From NCBI RefSeq assembly GCF_002285495.1, contig NZ_CP016786.1, positions 696,001 through 760,000 of the forward strand: a DNA stretch of 64,000 nt, given 5' to 3'. Origin of the DNA: Clostridium isatidis (GTDB lineage: Bacteria; Bacillota; Clostridia; Clostridiales; Clostridiaceae). Below, in pieces: positions 26,388-35,660 of this stretch; the stretch's first letter is position 1; each line of letters begins with the position of its first letter. A model generated the notes under the pieces. That model was not told the origin of the DNA. It ran no database searches and saw only the letters and a list, made by a program, of their open reading frames with translations. The translations under genes and the position numbers were made by a program.

Positions 26388-26716
26388 TAAAAAGTATATA
26401 GCACTTTTTTATGTACAATTTAGAATGGACAATGTATGATAAAAAAATCTATTGTTATGCAAAATTTATAGTATATCTGCTGCCTAGTAGCTAGGATAAA
26501 AAATCTTCTAAGGATTTTTTATCCTTTATTCTACATTCTCATTGTCCGTTATCATTATACTTCTTCACATATTAAATTTTTCGTCAAAAATAAATAAAAT
26601 AATCTTTTAATAATTAACTTTAAAATGTATAATAATGGTATTCAATCTAGTTAAGTAATTGCTGTAAATTTACATAAGTAATATAATTTATATTAAACAA
26701 GCAGAGGAGGAATAAC
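26388..26716. other. 329-nt intergenic gap before secD
   Basis: Contains no plausible gene. A terminator hairpin lies at 26493-26530, framed by an outer inverted pair GGACAATG (26427-26434) and CATTGTCC (26540-26547). The segment from 26560 to 26716 is AT-rich and probably holds the secD promoter, which I could not define. Confidence 0.6.
26493..26530. terminator. Bidirectional-type terminator upstream of secD
   Basis: AGGATAAAAAATC pairs perfectly with GATTTTTTATCCT around a 7-nt loop, followed by TTATT. It ends the ruvA-to-yrzE-like transcript and isolates secD. Confidence 0.85.
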
Positions 26717-27976
26717 ATGAAGGGAAAAAGTAATCAGAAAAGTTCGATTTTACTTACAATAATTATTATAGGCGTATTATTACTATCTTATTTAGTTTTT
26801 CGTGGAGCAATAATAGGTGCATATGAGATAAAATCTTTTAATAAAGTAATAACAAAGGGGCTTGATTTAGAAGGAGGCTCTTCAACGCTATTAAAAATTG
26901 AAAGTGATACAGAAGAGATTTCACAGGAAAGATTACAAGAAAACATAAAAGTGATAGAAAAAAGATTAGAAAAAATGAATATTGACAACAGTAATGTTAT
27001 TATTGAGGAAGAAAAGGGTATTAGGGTTAATATAAGAAATAATGTTAATACAGATGCAATAATAGAAAGATTGAGCCATAATGGAAAACTTGAAATTAAA
27101 GATGAAGAAGAAAACATTATTTTAACTGAAAGTAATGTTATAAAAGCAGGTTATAGTACAAGTGAATATTTAATAGAAATAACTTTAACGCTTACAGAGG
27201 AAGGTAAATCAACTTTTGCAGAATTTTCAAAAAATAATATAGATAAATCAATAAAAATATATTTAGATGGTGATTTAATTTCAACTGAAACTATTGATGA
27301 AGCTATAAGTGATGGAAAAATAGAGATCACAGGTGTATATAATTTATCAGAGGCAGAAAAATTTGTAGACCTTATAAATTCAGGAACTATTTCCGGTAAA
27401 ATAACTGCTGAAGATACAGAAATACTGGGACCTTCTTTAGGAGAAAATGCATATTCAAATATTGTTAAAGCTATGTTTATAACAGTTATGCTGATATTTT
27501 TAGTTATAATAGCTTATTATAAAGCCCCAGGGGTATTTGGAAGTATATCTATATTATTAAGTATTACACTAATTTTAATTGCATATACAGAAATTGATTT
27601 AGCATTTACAGTATATAGTTTAGCTGCATTAGTATTTGTTATTGTTCTTTCAGTTTTATCAAATATCTTAATATTAGAAAAAGTTAGTAGACAATTACCT
27701 TTATCTAAAAATTTAAAAAGTGCAGTTGCAGATGGTATTGAAAAAGCAAAGTCTACTGTGTTTAGGATAAATATAATAATTTTTATTATTGCAGTTATAT
27801 TATATTATTCAATTCCTTTATCATTTAAAAGTCCAGCAGTGATTATTTTAATGGGTTCTATTGCAAACATTATATCTTCTTTGGTTATAACACCGTTATT
27901 ATTGAAATTAGCTGTAAATAGTATATTAAAAAGTAATAAGCAATTTAGGATAAAGAAAAATACTAAGACTTCATAG
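26717..27976 (+). CDS. secD: SecD-like protein with altered proton-relay motifs
   Basis: 419 residues with SecD architecture: helix 1 (about 10-30), a large external P1-type domain containing GLDLEGGSST (the conserved GLDLxGG), then five membrane helices from about 250 on. AEDTEILGPSLGENA before helix 2 matches family members. The key residues are changed, however. Family helix 4 normally reads GMAVDANVLIFER, here it is VLSVLSNILILEK, so the functional Asp is gone. The helix 5 motif with ILDxN is here TVFRINI. No secF follows, although it normally does. The protein therefore probably cannot drive proton-coupled translocation in the usual way. The reading frame is intact and has a good GAGGAGG site. 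Confidence 0.85.
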   Translation: MKGKSNQKSSILLTIIIIGVLLLSYLVFRGAIIGAYEIKSFNKVITKGLDLEGGSSTLLKIESDTEEISQERLQENIKVIEKRLEKMNIDNSNVIIEEEKGIRVNIRNNVNTDAIIERLSHNGKLEIKDEEENIILTESNVIKAGYSTSEYLIEITLTLTEEGKSTFAEFSKNNIDKSIKIYLDGDLISTETIDEAISDGKIEITGVYNLSEAEKFVDLINSGTISGKITAEDTEILGPSLGENAYSNIVKAMFITVMLIFLVIIAYYKAPGVFGSISILLSITLILIAYTEIDLAFTVYSLAALVFVIVLSVLSNILILEKVSRQLPLSKNLKSAVADGIEKAKSTVFRINIIIFIIAVILYYSIPLSFKSPAVIILMGSIANIISSLVITPLLLKLAVNSILKSNKQFRIKKNTKTS

Positions 27977-28003
27977 AATTTTTTAATAAAGAAATAAATA
28001 GAT

Positions 28004-28044
28004 AAGTAATGCCTCCAAATATTATGGAGGTTTATTACTTTTTA
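28004..28044 (+). terminator. Terminator after secD
   Basis: AAGTAATGCCTCC pairs with GGAGGTTTATTACTT (one bulge) and is followed by TTTTATC. It lies directly behind the secD-like gene, where secF would be expected. Confidence 0.8.
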
Positions 28045-28119
28045 TCTATAAAACATTGTAATATTGTATATTTTCAATTATAATATATGTGTTTTCTAGT
28101 TTTTTTGGAGGAGTTTATA

Positions 28120-28971
28120 ATGCGTAAGTTTTGGGAGAGTATTTATAGTCCAAATTATATTAATGGATATAATCCCTTTATACTTAAAAATATGAATAAA
28201 GCTCTTGAGCAAATGGTAGAAGCTATAAATAACAGAAAGAAAATAATTGTGTATGGAATTCCTAATGTTGATGGATTATGCGCTCTATCCTCATTAATTC
28301 TAGTTTTAAAGTATCTAAATGCAGATGTAGAATATGTAATCCATGATGAGAATTTTGCTAATGGAATAACTTTAGAAGATATTAACAATGAAGTTAATTT
28401 TCTAGGGGGAGAAGTATTAATTGCACTAGGAATTGATTTAAGATCACAGAAAGAAGAAGAGCTTTGTACAGATTTAGGTATAAATTTGATAGTTTTGGAA
28501 AATAAAGAAGTTAATACAGAGAAGAAGTACATATATATAAATCCGCATCAGAAGAGCTGCCAATATAGATATAAAAGTCTTTCTATTAGTGGATTAACTT
28601 TTAAATTAATGCAGGCAATAGCAATTTATTATAATATTAAATGCATTAATAAATATTTAGATTTAATTGTTATTGGTGAACATTGGGCTCAAGTACCTGC
28701 AAGAGGAGAAAGTGGTATCTTTATTAAAGAAGGCAAAAAGTTTTTATTTAACACAAATAATCATGGCTTAAGAGCCATAATGGATTATCATAATATAAAA
28801 AATATGAATTTAGATTTTATGCTACATATAATTGATGTAATTACTCCAACTATAAATGCAGTAAAAATTAGTGATAATGCAAGAATAATAATCGAATTAC
28901 TTACTACAAACGAAAAGGATAGGGCAGATCAAATAACTAAATATTTAAATAAATCAAAGAAAACTATATGA
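28120..28971 (+). CDS. Truncated RecJ-like DHH-family protein lacking metal ligands
   Basis: About 283 residues from the ATG at 28120 (GGAGGAGTTTATA site). The order of elements follows the RecJ N-terminal DHH domain, but every catalytic motif is altered. RecJ GDYDxDG is here YGIPNVDG, the Asp of the second motif is missing in LIALGIDL, and the DHH signature is VLENKEV. The following INPHQKSCQYRYKSLSISGLTFKL still matches the conserved NPK...C.YP...L.G.G.AFKL block. The DHHA1 and C-terminal domains of full RecJ (about 560 residues or more) are absent. It sits in the recJ slot between secD and apt. I infer a non-nuclease remnant or adapted protein, not an active exonuclease. Confidence 0.82.
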   Translation: MRKFWESIYSPNYINGYNPFILKNMNKALEQMVEAINNRKKIIVYGIPNVDGLCALSSLILVLKYLNADVEYVIHDENFANGITLEDINNEVNFLGGEVLIALGIDLRSQKEEELCTDLGINLIVLENKEVNTEKKYIYINPHQKSCQYRYKSLSISGLTFKLMQAIAIYYNIKCINKYLDLIVIGEHWAQVPARGESGIFIKEGKKFLFNTNNHGLRAIMDYHNIKNMNLDFMLHIIDVITPTINAVKISDNARIIIELLTTNEKDRADQITKYLNKSKKTI

Positions 28972-29062
28972 TTATTTTAATTACAATAGTAAAATTATAT
29001 TGTATTAAACTCATGTATAAAATAATTATATAGTTTATAATTTTTAGTAATGGAGGATTATC

Positions 29063-29581
29063 ATGGACCTAAAAGAAAAAATAAGAGTAATTGAAAATTT
29101 CCCGAAAGAAGGAATTAGCTTTAAGGACATAACAACTGTAATTGGTGATGGAGAAGCACTAAAATATTCTATTGATAAAATTGTGGAATATTTAAAAGAC
29201 AAAAATATAGATTTAATAGTAGGACCAGAAGCAAGAGGGTTCATTTATGGAGTACCAGTTGCCTATGCATTAGGAGTTGGCTTTGTTCCTGTTAGAAAGC
29301 CAGGTAAATTGCCAGGGGAAACAGTATCAATAACATATGATTTAGAGTATGGTACTGACACATTAGAGATACACAAAGATGCTATTAAAAAGGGACAAAG
29401 AGTTGCGATAGTAGATGATTTATTGGCAACAGGAGGAACAATTGGGGCTGTTGCAAAACTTGTTGAATTAGCTGGTGGAGAAGTTGTATCTATAGATTTT
29501 GCTATTGAACTTACAGGATTAAAAGGAAGAGAAAAGTTATCTAAATATGATATTATGTCATTGGTAGATTATGAGTTTTAA
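29063..29581 (+). CDS. apt: Adenine phosphoribosyltransferase
   Basis: 172 residues, normal for Apt. Makes AMP from adenine and PRPP. Landmarks: FPKEGISFKDIT at the N-terminus, GPEARGFIYG with the base-binding loop, VRKPGKLPGE, and the PRPP-binding motif VAIVDDLLATGGT (about 120-132). Start at 29063 behind GGAGGATTATC. Position between the recJ slot and relA is conserved in Firmicutes. Confidence 0.97.
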   Translation: MDLKEKIRVIENFPKEGISFKDITTVIGDGEALKYSIDKIVEYLKDKNIDLIVGPEARGFIYGVPVAYALGVGFVPVRKPGKLPGETVSITYDLEYGTDTLEIHKDAIKKGQRVAIVDDLLATGGTIGAVAKLVELAGGEVVSIDFAIELTGLKGREKLSKYDIMSLVDYEF

Positions 29582-29621
29582 TATTATTGAAATATTCAAA
29601 GATATATTATATAATAGAAGA

Positions 29622-29655
29622 AAATGGCTGGTTATTTAACCAGCCAATTATTTTA
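29622..29655 (+). terminator. Hairpin between apt and relA
   Basis: TGGCTGGTTA and TAACCAGCCA form a perfect 10-bp stem with a 2-nt centre (4-nt loop in practice), followed by ATTATTTT. Probably a weak terminator that separates apt from relA. Confidence 0.7.
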
Positions 29656-29682
29656 GACTAAATCAATAAAGGAGAATATCCC

Positions 29683-31875
29683 ATGTACGAAGGGCTGTTA
29701 AAAAAGATATACGAAAATTCGCATAATGTTGATAAAGAGATAATTAAAAAGGCTTTTGAAATTGCAAATGATGCTCATAAAAATCAAAAAAGAGAATCTG
29801 GTGAGCCTTATATTACTCATCCAATAGATGTTGCTATAATTTTAGCTGAAATGGGTATGGATACAAGTACTATTGCGGCAGGGCTCCTTCATGACGTTAT
29901 TGAGGATACAGAGTATACTTATGATGATTTAAAAGATTTATTTAATGAGGAAGTTGCTAATTTAGTTCAAGGAGTAACTAAATTGGGAAAAATCGAGTAC
30001 AAATCTAAAGAAGAGCAGCAAGCAGATAATGTTAGAAAAATGCTTCTTGCGATGGCAAAGGATATAAGAGTTATAATAATTAAGCTAGCAGATAGATTAC
30101 ATAATTTAAGAACTTTAAAATTTATGCCAAAGGAAAAACAAAAACAAAAGGCCAAAGAAACTTTAGATATTTATGCTCCTCTTGCTCATAGACTTGGTAT
30201 ATCAAAAATTAAATGGGAATTAGAAGATCTATCTTTTAGATATCTTCATGAAGAGGTATATTATGATTTAGTAAAGCAGATAGCACAAAAAAGGGCAGAA
30301 AGAGAAGTTTATATTGCTAGCATTATAAAGGATTTACATAATAAGCTTGAAGAAGCAGAAATTGATTCGGATATCGAAGGTAGGCCAAAACATTTTTATA
30401 GTATTTACAAAAAGATGGTGAATAAAAATAAAAGTATTGAAGAAATATTTGATTTAACAGCTATTAGAATATTAGTAAATACAGTTAAAGATTGTTATGG
30501 TGTCCTTGGAATTGTACATACAATTTATAAACCTATTCCAGGAAGATTTAAAGATTATATAGCAATGCCAAAACCTAATATGTATCAATCTTTGCATACA
30601 ACAGTTATAGGTCCTCAAGGAAAGCCTTTTGAAATACAAATAAGAACTTTCGAAATGCATAAAACAGCTGAATATGGTATAGCAGCTCATTGGAAATATA
30701 AAGAAGGGGATAGCGGAAAGGAAGATAGGGAGCAAAGCTTTGAAAGTAAACTTGCCTGGCTTAGAGATATGCTTGAATGGCAAAAGGAGACCGCTGATGC
30801 AGAAGAATTTATAGAAGGATTTAAAATAGATTTATTTGCAGATGAAGTTTTTGTATTTACACCAAAAGGAGTTGTAATAAATTTACCTAGTGGAGCAACA
30901 CCTATTGATTTTGCTTATAGAATCCACACTGACGTTGGAAATAGATGTGTTGGTGCTAAGGTAAATGGGAAAATTGTTCCTCTTGATTATAAATTAAAAA
31001 CGGGTGAAATAGTTGAGATTTTAACTTCTAAAAATGCAAAAGGGCCTAATATGGATTGGCTTAATTTAGTAAAAAGTAATCAAGCAAAAAGTAAAATAAG
31101 ACAATGGTTTAAAAAGATCAAAAAAGATGAAAATATAATAAAAGGTAAGGAATTATTTGAAAAGGAATTAAAGAAACAAGGAGTTAACTATTCAGACATT
31201 GCAAAAGGTGAAACTTACGAAAGGCTGACTAAAAGATATAATATTAATAGTATGGAAGATTTATATGCTTCCATTGGAGTTGGACAATTATCTGCCTCTT
31301 CTTTCATTTCAAAATTAAAAGAAGAAAATATTAATGAAAAGCAAAATGCAGAGAGTATTAATAAATCAATTGAAGAACAGTTGGCTAAATCTGATAAATC
31401 ATTAAATAAGAATAAGGGTGCTAAGGATTATGGTATTACAGTTAAAGGTGAAAGCAATTTAATGGTAAGGTTTGCTAAATGTTGTAATCCGGTCCCTGGT
31501 GATGATATAAAGGGGTATATAACTAAAGGAAGAGGAGTTTCTGTCCACAGAACAGATTGTAGTAATTTAAAATCATTAATAGAGCATGATAAGAACAAGG
31601 TAATTCAAGTTTCTTGGGGAAAAGCTAAGGGAGCTGATTATATTGCGGAAATTCAGGTTGAATCAGATGACAGAGAAGGTATTTTAGCAGATATTATTAA
31701 TATAATTTCTGAAAGTAAATTACCAATAAGTTCAATAAATGCTCAAACAGCTAAAGGCAATATAGCTAAAGTAAATATTAAAATTAGAATTTATTCTGTA
31801 GAGCAACTAAAAGAAATTATGAAAAAAATAAGAAGAGTAAAAGGCGTAATAGACGTCTATAGAATGAATAGTTAG
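29683..31875 (+). CDS. relA: Bifunctional (p)ppGpp synthetase/hydrolase
   Basis: 730 residues. The HD hydrolase domain contains ITHPIDVA and LLHDVIEDTEYT (His70-Asp71), so hydrolysis appears intact. The synthetase domain follows (RPKHFYSIYKKM, YKDYIAMPKPNMYQSLHTTV, with EIQIRT and HWKYKE). The TGS domain is near 385-445 (VFTPKGVVINLPSGATPIDFAY). A conserved Cys pair lies in FAKCCNPVPGD, and a C-terminal ACT domain at about 655-730. It controls the stringent response. The gene is followed 8 nt later by dtd. Confidence 0.97.
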   Translation: MYEGLLKKIYENSHNVDKEIIKKAFEIANDAHKNQKRESGEPYITHPIDVAIILAEMGMDTSTIAAGLLHDVIEDTEYTYDDLKDLFNEEVANLVQGVTKLGKIEYKSKEEQQADNVRKMLLAMAKDIRVIIIKLADRLHNLRTLKFMPKEKQKQKAKETLDIYAPLAHRLGISKIKWELEDLSFRYLHEEVYYDLVKQIAQKRAEREVYIASIIKDLHNKLEEAEIDSDIEGRPKHFYSIYKKMVNKNKSIEEIFDLTAIRILVNTVKDCYGVLGIVHTIYKPIPGRFKDYIAMPKPNMYQSLHTTVIGPQGKPFEIQIRTFEMHKTAEYGIAAHWKYKEGDSGKEDREQSFESKLAWLRDMLEWQKETADAEEFIEGFKIDLFADEVFVFTPKGVVINLPSGATPIDFAYRIHTDVGNRCVGAKVNGKIVPLDYKLKTGEIVEILTSKNAKGPNMDWLNLVKSNQAKSKIRQWFKKIKKDENIIKGKELFEKELKKQGVNYSDIAKGETYERLTKRYNINSMEDLYASIGVGQLSASSFISKLKEENINEKQNAESINKSIEEQLAKSDKSLNKNKGAKDYGITVKGESNLMVRFAKCCNPVPGDDIKGYITKGRGVSVHRTDCSNLKSLIEHDKNKVIQVSWGKAKGADYIAEIQVESDDREGILADIINIISESKLPISSINAQTAKGNIAKVNIKIRIYSVEQLKEIMKKIRRVKGVIDVYRMNS

Positions 31876-31883
31876 GTGAGCTT

Positions 31884-32333
31884 ATGAGAGCAGTTGTACA
31901 AAAAGTAACATATTCAAGGGTAATAGTAAATAATAAAGTGATAGGTTCAATAAATACAGGACTAAATGTATTGATAGGAATATCAAAAGAAGATACAATA
32001 GATGATTTAATATATATGAAAGATAAAATATTAAATCTTAGAATTTTTGAAGATGAAAAGGGTAAAATGAATCTATCCTTATTAGATGTAAAAGGTGAAA
32101 TATTAGTTATTTCTCAATTTACTTTATACGGTGATTGTAGAAAAGGTAGAAGACCAAATTTTATGGAGGCAGAAGGTGGGGAAAAAGCAAAAGCTTTATA
32201 TGATGCTTTTGTAGAAATGCTTAAAGAATCTTCACTAAAAGTAGAAACAGGAGAATTTGGAGCTTATATGAAAGTAGATATTCAAAATGATGGACCTGTT
32301 ACATTGATGATTGATAGTAAGCGTATTTTCTAA
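31884..32333 (+). CDS. dtd: D-aminoacyl-tRNA deacylase
   Basis: 149 residues. Removes D-amino acids from mischarged tRNA. Characteristic motifs: MRAVVQKVTYSRV at the start, LISQFTLYGD-type core (ILVISQFTLYGDCRKGRRPNF split over about 73-94) containing the SQxT motif, and NDGPVTLMID with the second family signature, a Gly-Pro motif. Start behind AGGTGAGCTT, 8 nt after relA, the usual order. Confidence 0.96.
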   Translation: MRAVVQKVTYSRVIVNNKVIGSINTGLNVLIGISKEDTIDDLIYMKDKILNLRIFEDEKGKMNLSLLDVKGEILVISQFTLYGDCRKGRRPNFMEAEGGEKAKALYDAFVEMLKESSLKVETGEFGAYMKVDIQNDGPVTLMIDSKRIF

Positions 32334-32344
32334 GGAGGTTAAAC

Positions 32345-32947
32345 ATGAAGGTTGAAACTTTAACAGTAGGTAGAATGGAGGAAAATTGTTATCTAATAAT
32401 AGATGAAAATACAAATAAGGCTGCACTTATAGATCCAGGTGCTGGAGCAGATTATATAGCAGAAAAAATAGAAGATTATGGTGTAGACTTAGAAGCAATA
32501 TTATTAACGCATTGCCATTTCGATCATAATGGAGCTGTTGATGCTCTAAAGGCTAAATTTGATGCAGAAGTATATTTAAATGAGGCTGAAGCTGAATATA
32601 TGAATATGGATACTTCAGGACTTTTTACTAAATTAGAATGTAAGTATAAATATGTAACTGAAGGTGAAAATGTTACTGTAGGAACATTAAACTTTAAACC
32701 TATTTTTACTCCAGGGCATACTGTAGGAGGAACCTGCTATTTAGTAGAAGATAAATTATTTAGCGGTGATACTTTATTTAAAGGTTCAATAGGAAGAACA
32801 GATTTTCCAGGTGGAAGCTTTCATGATCTTATAAATAATATTAAAAATAAGTTAATGATTTTAGATAACAATGTTGATGTATATCCAGGCCATGGAGATA
32901 AATCAACAATATTGGAGGAAAGGAACAATAATCCTTTTCTAGCTTAA
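32345..32947 (+). CDS. MBL-fold metallohydrolase (glyoxalase II-like)
   Basis: 200 residues. Metallo-beta-lactamase fold with the zinc motif THCHFDH (about 58-64), then FTPGHTVGG, a bridging Asp in LFSGDTLF, and a final His in YPGHGDKST. Members of this small group are hydrolases of thioesters or related substrates; the true substrate is not known. Starts behind AAGGAGG, 11 nt after dtd, and precedes hemZ by 11 nt. Confidence 0.92.
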   Translation: MKVETLTVGRMEENCYLIIDENTNKAALIDPGAGADYIAEKIEDYGVDLEAILLTHCHFDHNGAVDALKAKFDAEVYLNEAEAEYMNMDTSGLFTKLECKYKYVTEGENVTVGTLNFKPIFTPGHTVGGTCYLVEDKLFSGDTLFKGSIGRTDFPGGSFHDLINNIKNKLMILDNNVDVYPGHGDKSTILEERNNNPFLA

Positions 32948-32958
32948 AAGGAGAGCAA

Positions 32959-34383
32959 ATGAAAGTAACTATTAAATTAAATGATTTGAAATATAGATAT
33001 GATGTTTATCAAATGTTTAATATATATTATCCTTTGAATGAAATAAAATTTGAAGAAGAGGGAGAGTATATTGTAAATATTTTTGAAGGGAAAGCAGATT
33101 TTAAATATGAGAATTATTATAAAGAAATTATTATAAGCGAAAATATTAAAGATGACGTTAAGAAACTAGTTTTCTCTTCATTAAAAGATATAACTGGAGA
33201 TTACTATCCCTGGGGAACTTTAGTAGGAATAAGGCCTTCTAAAATTGCATTAAAGAATTTAGAAGAGGGATATAGTGAAGAAAAAATTATTGATATTTTT
33301 CAAGAAAAATATTTAGCTTCAGAAGAAAAAGCAAAACTATGTATAGAAATTGCTAAAAAAGAAAAGATTTTTGTAAATAGAGATAAAAGAAATATAGCTA
33401 TATATGTAGGCATGGCTTTTTGTCCTACAAGATGCTTATATTGTTCCTTTACGGCTAACCCAATAGGAAGTAATAAGAAAAACATAAATCCATATTTAAA
33501 TGCTTTAAGTTATGAAATCTCTGAAATGGAAAAGTATATTAACGAAAGAAATTTAAATATTGAAAGTGTATATTTTGGGGGAGGCACACCAACATCAGTA
33601 AATAACAAAGATTTTGAATTTATAATGGAAAAAATATATAATAACTTTATATTAAATAGAAATGTTAAGGAATTTACTGTAGAATGTGGTAGGCCTGATA
33701 GCATAACTGTTGAAAAACTGGAAATAATGAAGAAATATAATACAACAAGAATAAGCATTAATCCTCAAACAATGAATGACAAAACCTTAAAAATGATAGG
33801 AAGAGGTCATACATCAAAGGAAGTTATTGAAGTATTTAAAATTGCAAGAAGGCTTGGATTTGATGATATTAATATGGATATAATTATTGGATTACCTGGA
33901 GAAGGAATAAGTGAAGTTAATCATACAGTAAAAGAAGTACTTAAGTTAAAACCAGACAGTTTAACAGTCCATGGTTTGTCTTTAAAAAGAGCATCAATTT
34001 TACATGAGAATTTTATATTAAAGAAAGGGATTCAAATAAAAAAGCAGAATGAACTTTCAGAAATGTATGAAGCAAGCAGAAATCTAGCAAAAGATTTAGG
34101 CTTAGAACCGTATTATATGTACAGACAAAAAAATATGGTAGGAAATATGGAGAATATCGGATACTGTAAAAGGGGTAAAGAAAATTTATATAATATTGAA
34201 ATGATCGAAGATAAACAAACAATAATTGCATTAGGAGCAGATGCTGTTTCAAAAGTGGTATTCTTAGATACTAATAGAATTGAGAGATGCGCCAATGTTA
34301 AGGATGTTAAAGAGTATGTAAATAGAATAAGAGAATTGGTTGAGGAAAAAAAGAAGTTGTTAGATACACTTTATTTAAAATAG
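32959..34383 (+). CDS. hemZ: Radical SAM coproporphyrinogen III oxidase-like HemZ
   Basis: 474 residues. The N-terminal THUMP-like or HemZ-specific region of about 140 residues is followed by the radical SAM core with Cys155, Cys159 and Cys162 in CPTRCLYC, FGGGTPT (SAM binding) and INMDIIIGLPGE. The C-terminal HemN-like part contains YYMYRQKNMVGNMENIGYC. Annotated in clostridia as coproporphyrinogen dehydrogenase. No other heme genes are present here, so the physiological substrate is uncertain. Located between the MBL hydrolase and hisS in a conserved order. Confidence 0.9.
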   Translation: MKVTIKLNDLKYRYDVYQMFNIYYPLNEIKFEEEGEYIVNIFEGKADFKYENYYKEIIISENIKDDVKKLVFSSLKDITGDYYPWGTLVGIRPSKIALKNLEEGYSEEKIIDIFQEKYLASEEKAKLCIEIAKKEKIFVNRDKRNIAIYVGMAFCPTRCLYCSFTANPIGSNKKNINPYLNALSYEISEMEKYINERNLNIESVYFGGGTPTSVNNKDFEFIMEKIYNNFILNRNVKEFTVECGRPDSITVEKLEIMKKYNTTRISINPQTMNDKTLKMIGRGHTSKEVIEVFKIARRLGFDDINMDIIIGLPGEGISEVNHTVKEVLKLKPDSLTVHGLSLKRASILHENFILKKGIQIKKQNELSEMYEASRNLAKDLGLEPYYMYRQKNMVGNMENIGYCKRGKENLYNIEMIEDKQTIIALGADAVSKVVFLDTNRIERCANVKDVKEYVNRIRELVEEKKKLLDTLYLK

Positions 34384-34395
34384 GAGGAGATATTA

Positions 34396-35643
34396 ATGGA
34401 AATCCAAGCACCAAAAGGGACCAAGGATATACTTCCACAAGATGCTTATAAGTGGCAATATGTAGAGGGAATATTAAGAGAAGTTTCAAAAGCTTTTGGG
34501 GTAAGAGAAATTAGAACCCCAATATTTGAGCATACTGAGTTATTTTTAAGAGGAGTTGGGGAAACAACTGATATTGTCCAAAAGGAAATGTATACTTTTA
34601 AAGATAAAGGCGATAGAAGTATTACTTTAAAACCAGAAGGAACAGCACCTTCTGTAAGGGCTTTTATTGAAAATAGACTTTTTAACGAAGCACAGCCAAC
34701 AAAGCTTTATTATATTATTCCATGCTTTAGATATGAAAATGTGCAAAAGGGAAGGCTTAGACAATTCCATCAATATGGAATTGAAATGTTTGGTTCAAAA
34801 GAACCATCCATGGATGCTGAAGTAATTTCCTTAGCAATGGAAGCTTTAAAGAGATTGGGGCTTAAAAGTTTAAGTTTAAATATTAATAATTTAGGATGCC
34901 CAAAATGTAGACCAAAGTATAATGAAGCATTAAAAAGTTATTTACAAGAAAATTATGATGATTTATGTGATGTTTGCAAAACAAGATTTGAAAAAAATCC
35001 AATGAGAATTCTTGACTGTAAGGAGAAAAGTTGTAATAAAATAACTAAAAATGCTCCAATAATTTTAGATTATATTTGTGATGAGTGTAACGATCATTTT
35101 ACAGAAGTAAAAAAATATTTAGATGCGCTAAATATTAAATATAAAATAGATCCGGGTATTGTTAGAGGATTAGACTATTATACTAAAACTATTTTTGAAA
35201 TTTTAAACGAAGACTTTACAGTTTGCGGCGGTGGAAGATACGATAAACTTATTGAAGAAATAGGCGGTCCTGAAATGCCGGCTGTAGGCTTTGGAATGGG
35301 GTTAGAAAGGCTTATAATGACTTTAGAGCAAGAAGGTATAGAAATACCTAACGAAGGATATATAGACCTTTATATAGGTTCTAGAGGAGATAAGGCTAAA
35401 ATGGAAGCCTTTATTTTAGCCAAAAAGCTTAGAGAACTTGGAATAAAAACAGAAATAAATCATATGGGCAGAAGTGTTAAGGCAGAAATGAAGTATGCAA
35501 ATAAAATAGGTGCCTTGTACACTACAATATTAGGTGATGATGAACTTGAAAATAATACTCTAAAACTTAAGAGAATGAGTGATGGAGAACAATTTGAAGC
35601 AAGTTTAAATAATATAGAAAGTATTAAAAACGTTCTAAAGTAG
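34396..35643 (+). CDS. hisS: Histidyl-tRNA synthetase
   Basis: 415 residues, class II synthetase. Landmarks: QAPKGTKDILP at the N-terminus, motif 2 region with YYIIPCFRYENVQKGRLRQFHQYGIE (split), LVRGLDYYT-type histidine motif as GIVRGLDYYTKTIFE, and motif 3 GFGMGLERL. A Cys-containing insertion (CPKCRP, CDVCK, CKEKSC, CDEC) resembles the zinc-type insert seen in Firmicute HisRS. C-terminal anticodon-binding domain complete. GGAGGAGATATTA site. Confidence 0.97.
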   Translation: MEIQAPKGTKDILPQDAYKWQYVEGILREVSKAFGVREIRTPIFEHTELFLRGVGETTDIVQKEMYTFKDKGDRSITLKPEGTAPSVRAFIENRLFNEAQPTKLYYIIPCFRYENVQKGRLRQFHQYGIEMFGSKEPSMDAEVISLAMEALKRLGLKSLSLNINNLGCPKCRPKYNEALKSYLQENYDDLCDVCKTRFEKNPMRILDCKEKSCNKITKNAPIILDYICDECNDHFTEVKKYLDALNIKYKIDPGIVRGLDYYTKTIFEILNEDFTVCGGGRYDKLIEEIGGPEMPAVGFGMGLERLIMTLEQEGIEIPNEGYIDLYIGSRGDKAKMEAFILAKKLRELGIKTEINHMGRSVKAEMKYANKIGALYTTILGDDELENNTLKLKRMSDGEQFEASLNNIESIKNVLK

Positions 35644-35660
35644 TTAAGGAGGAAGACAAT

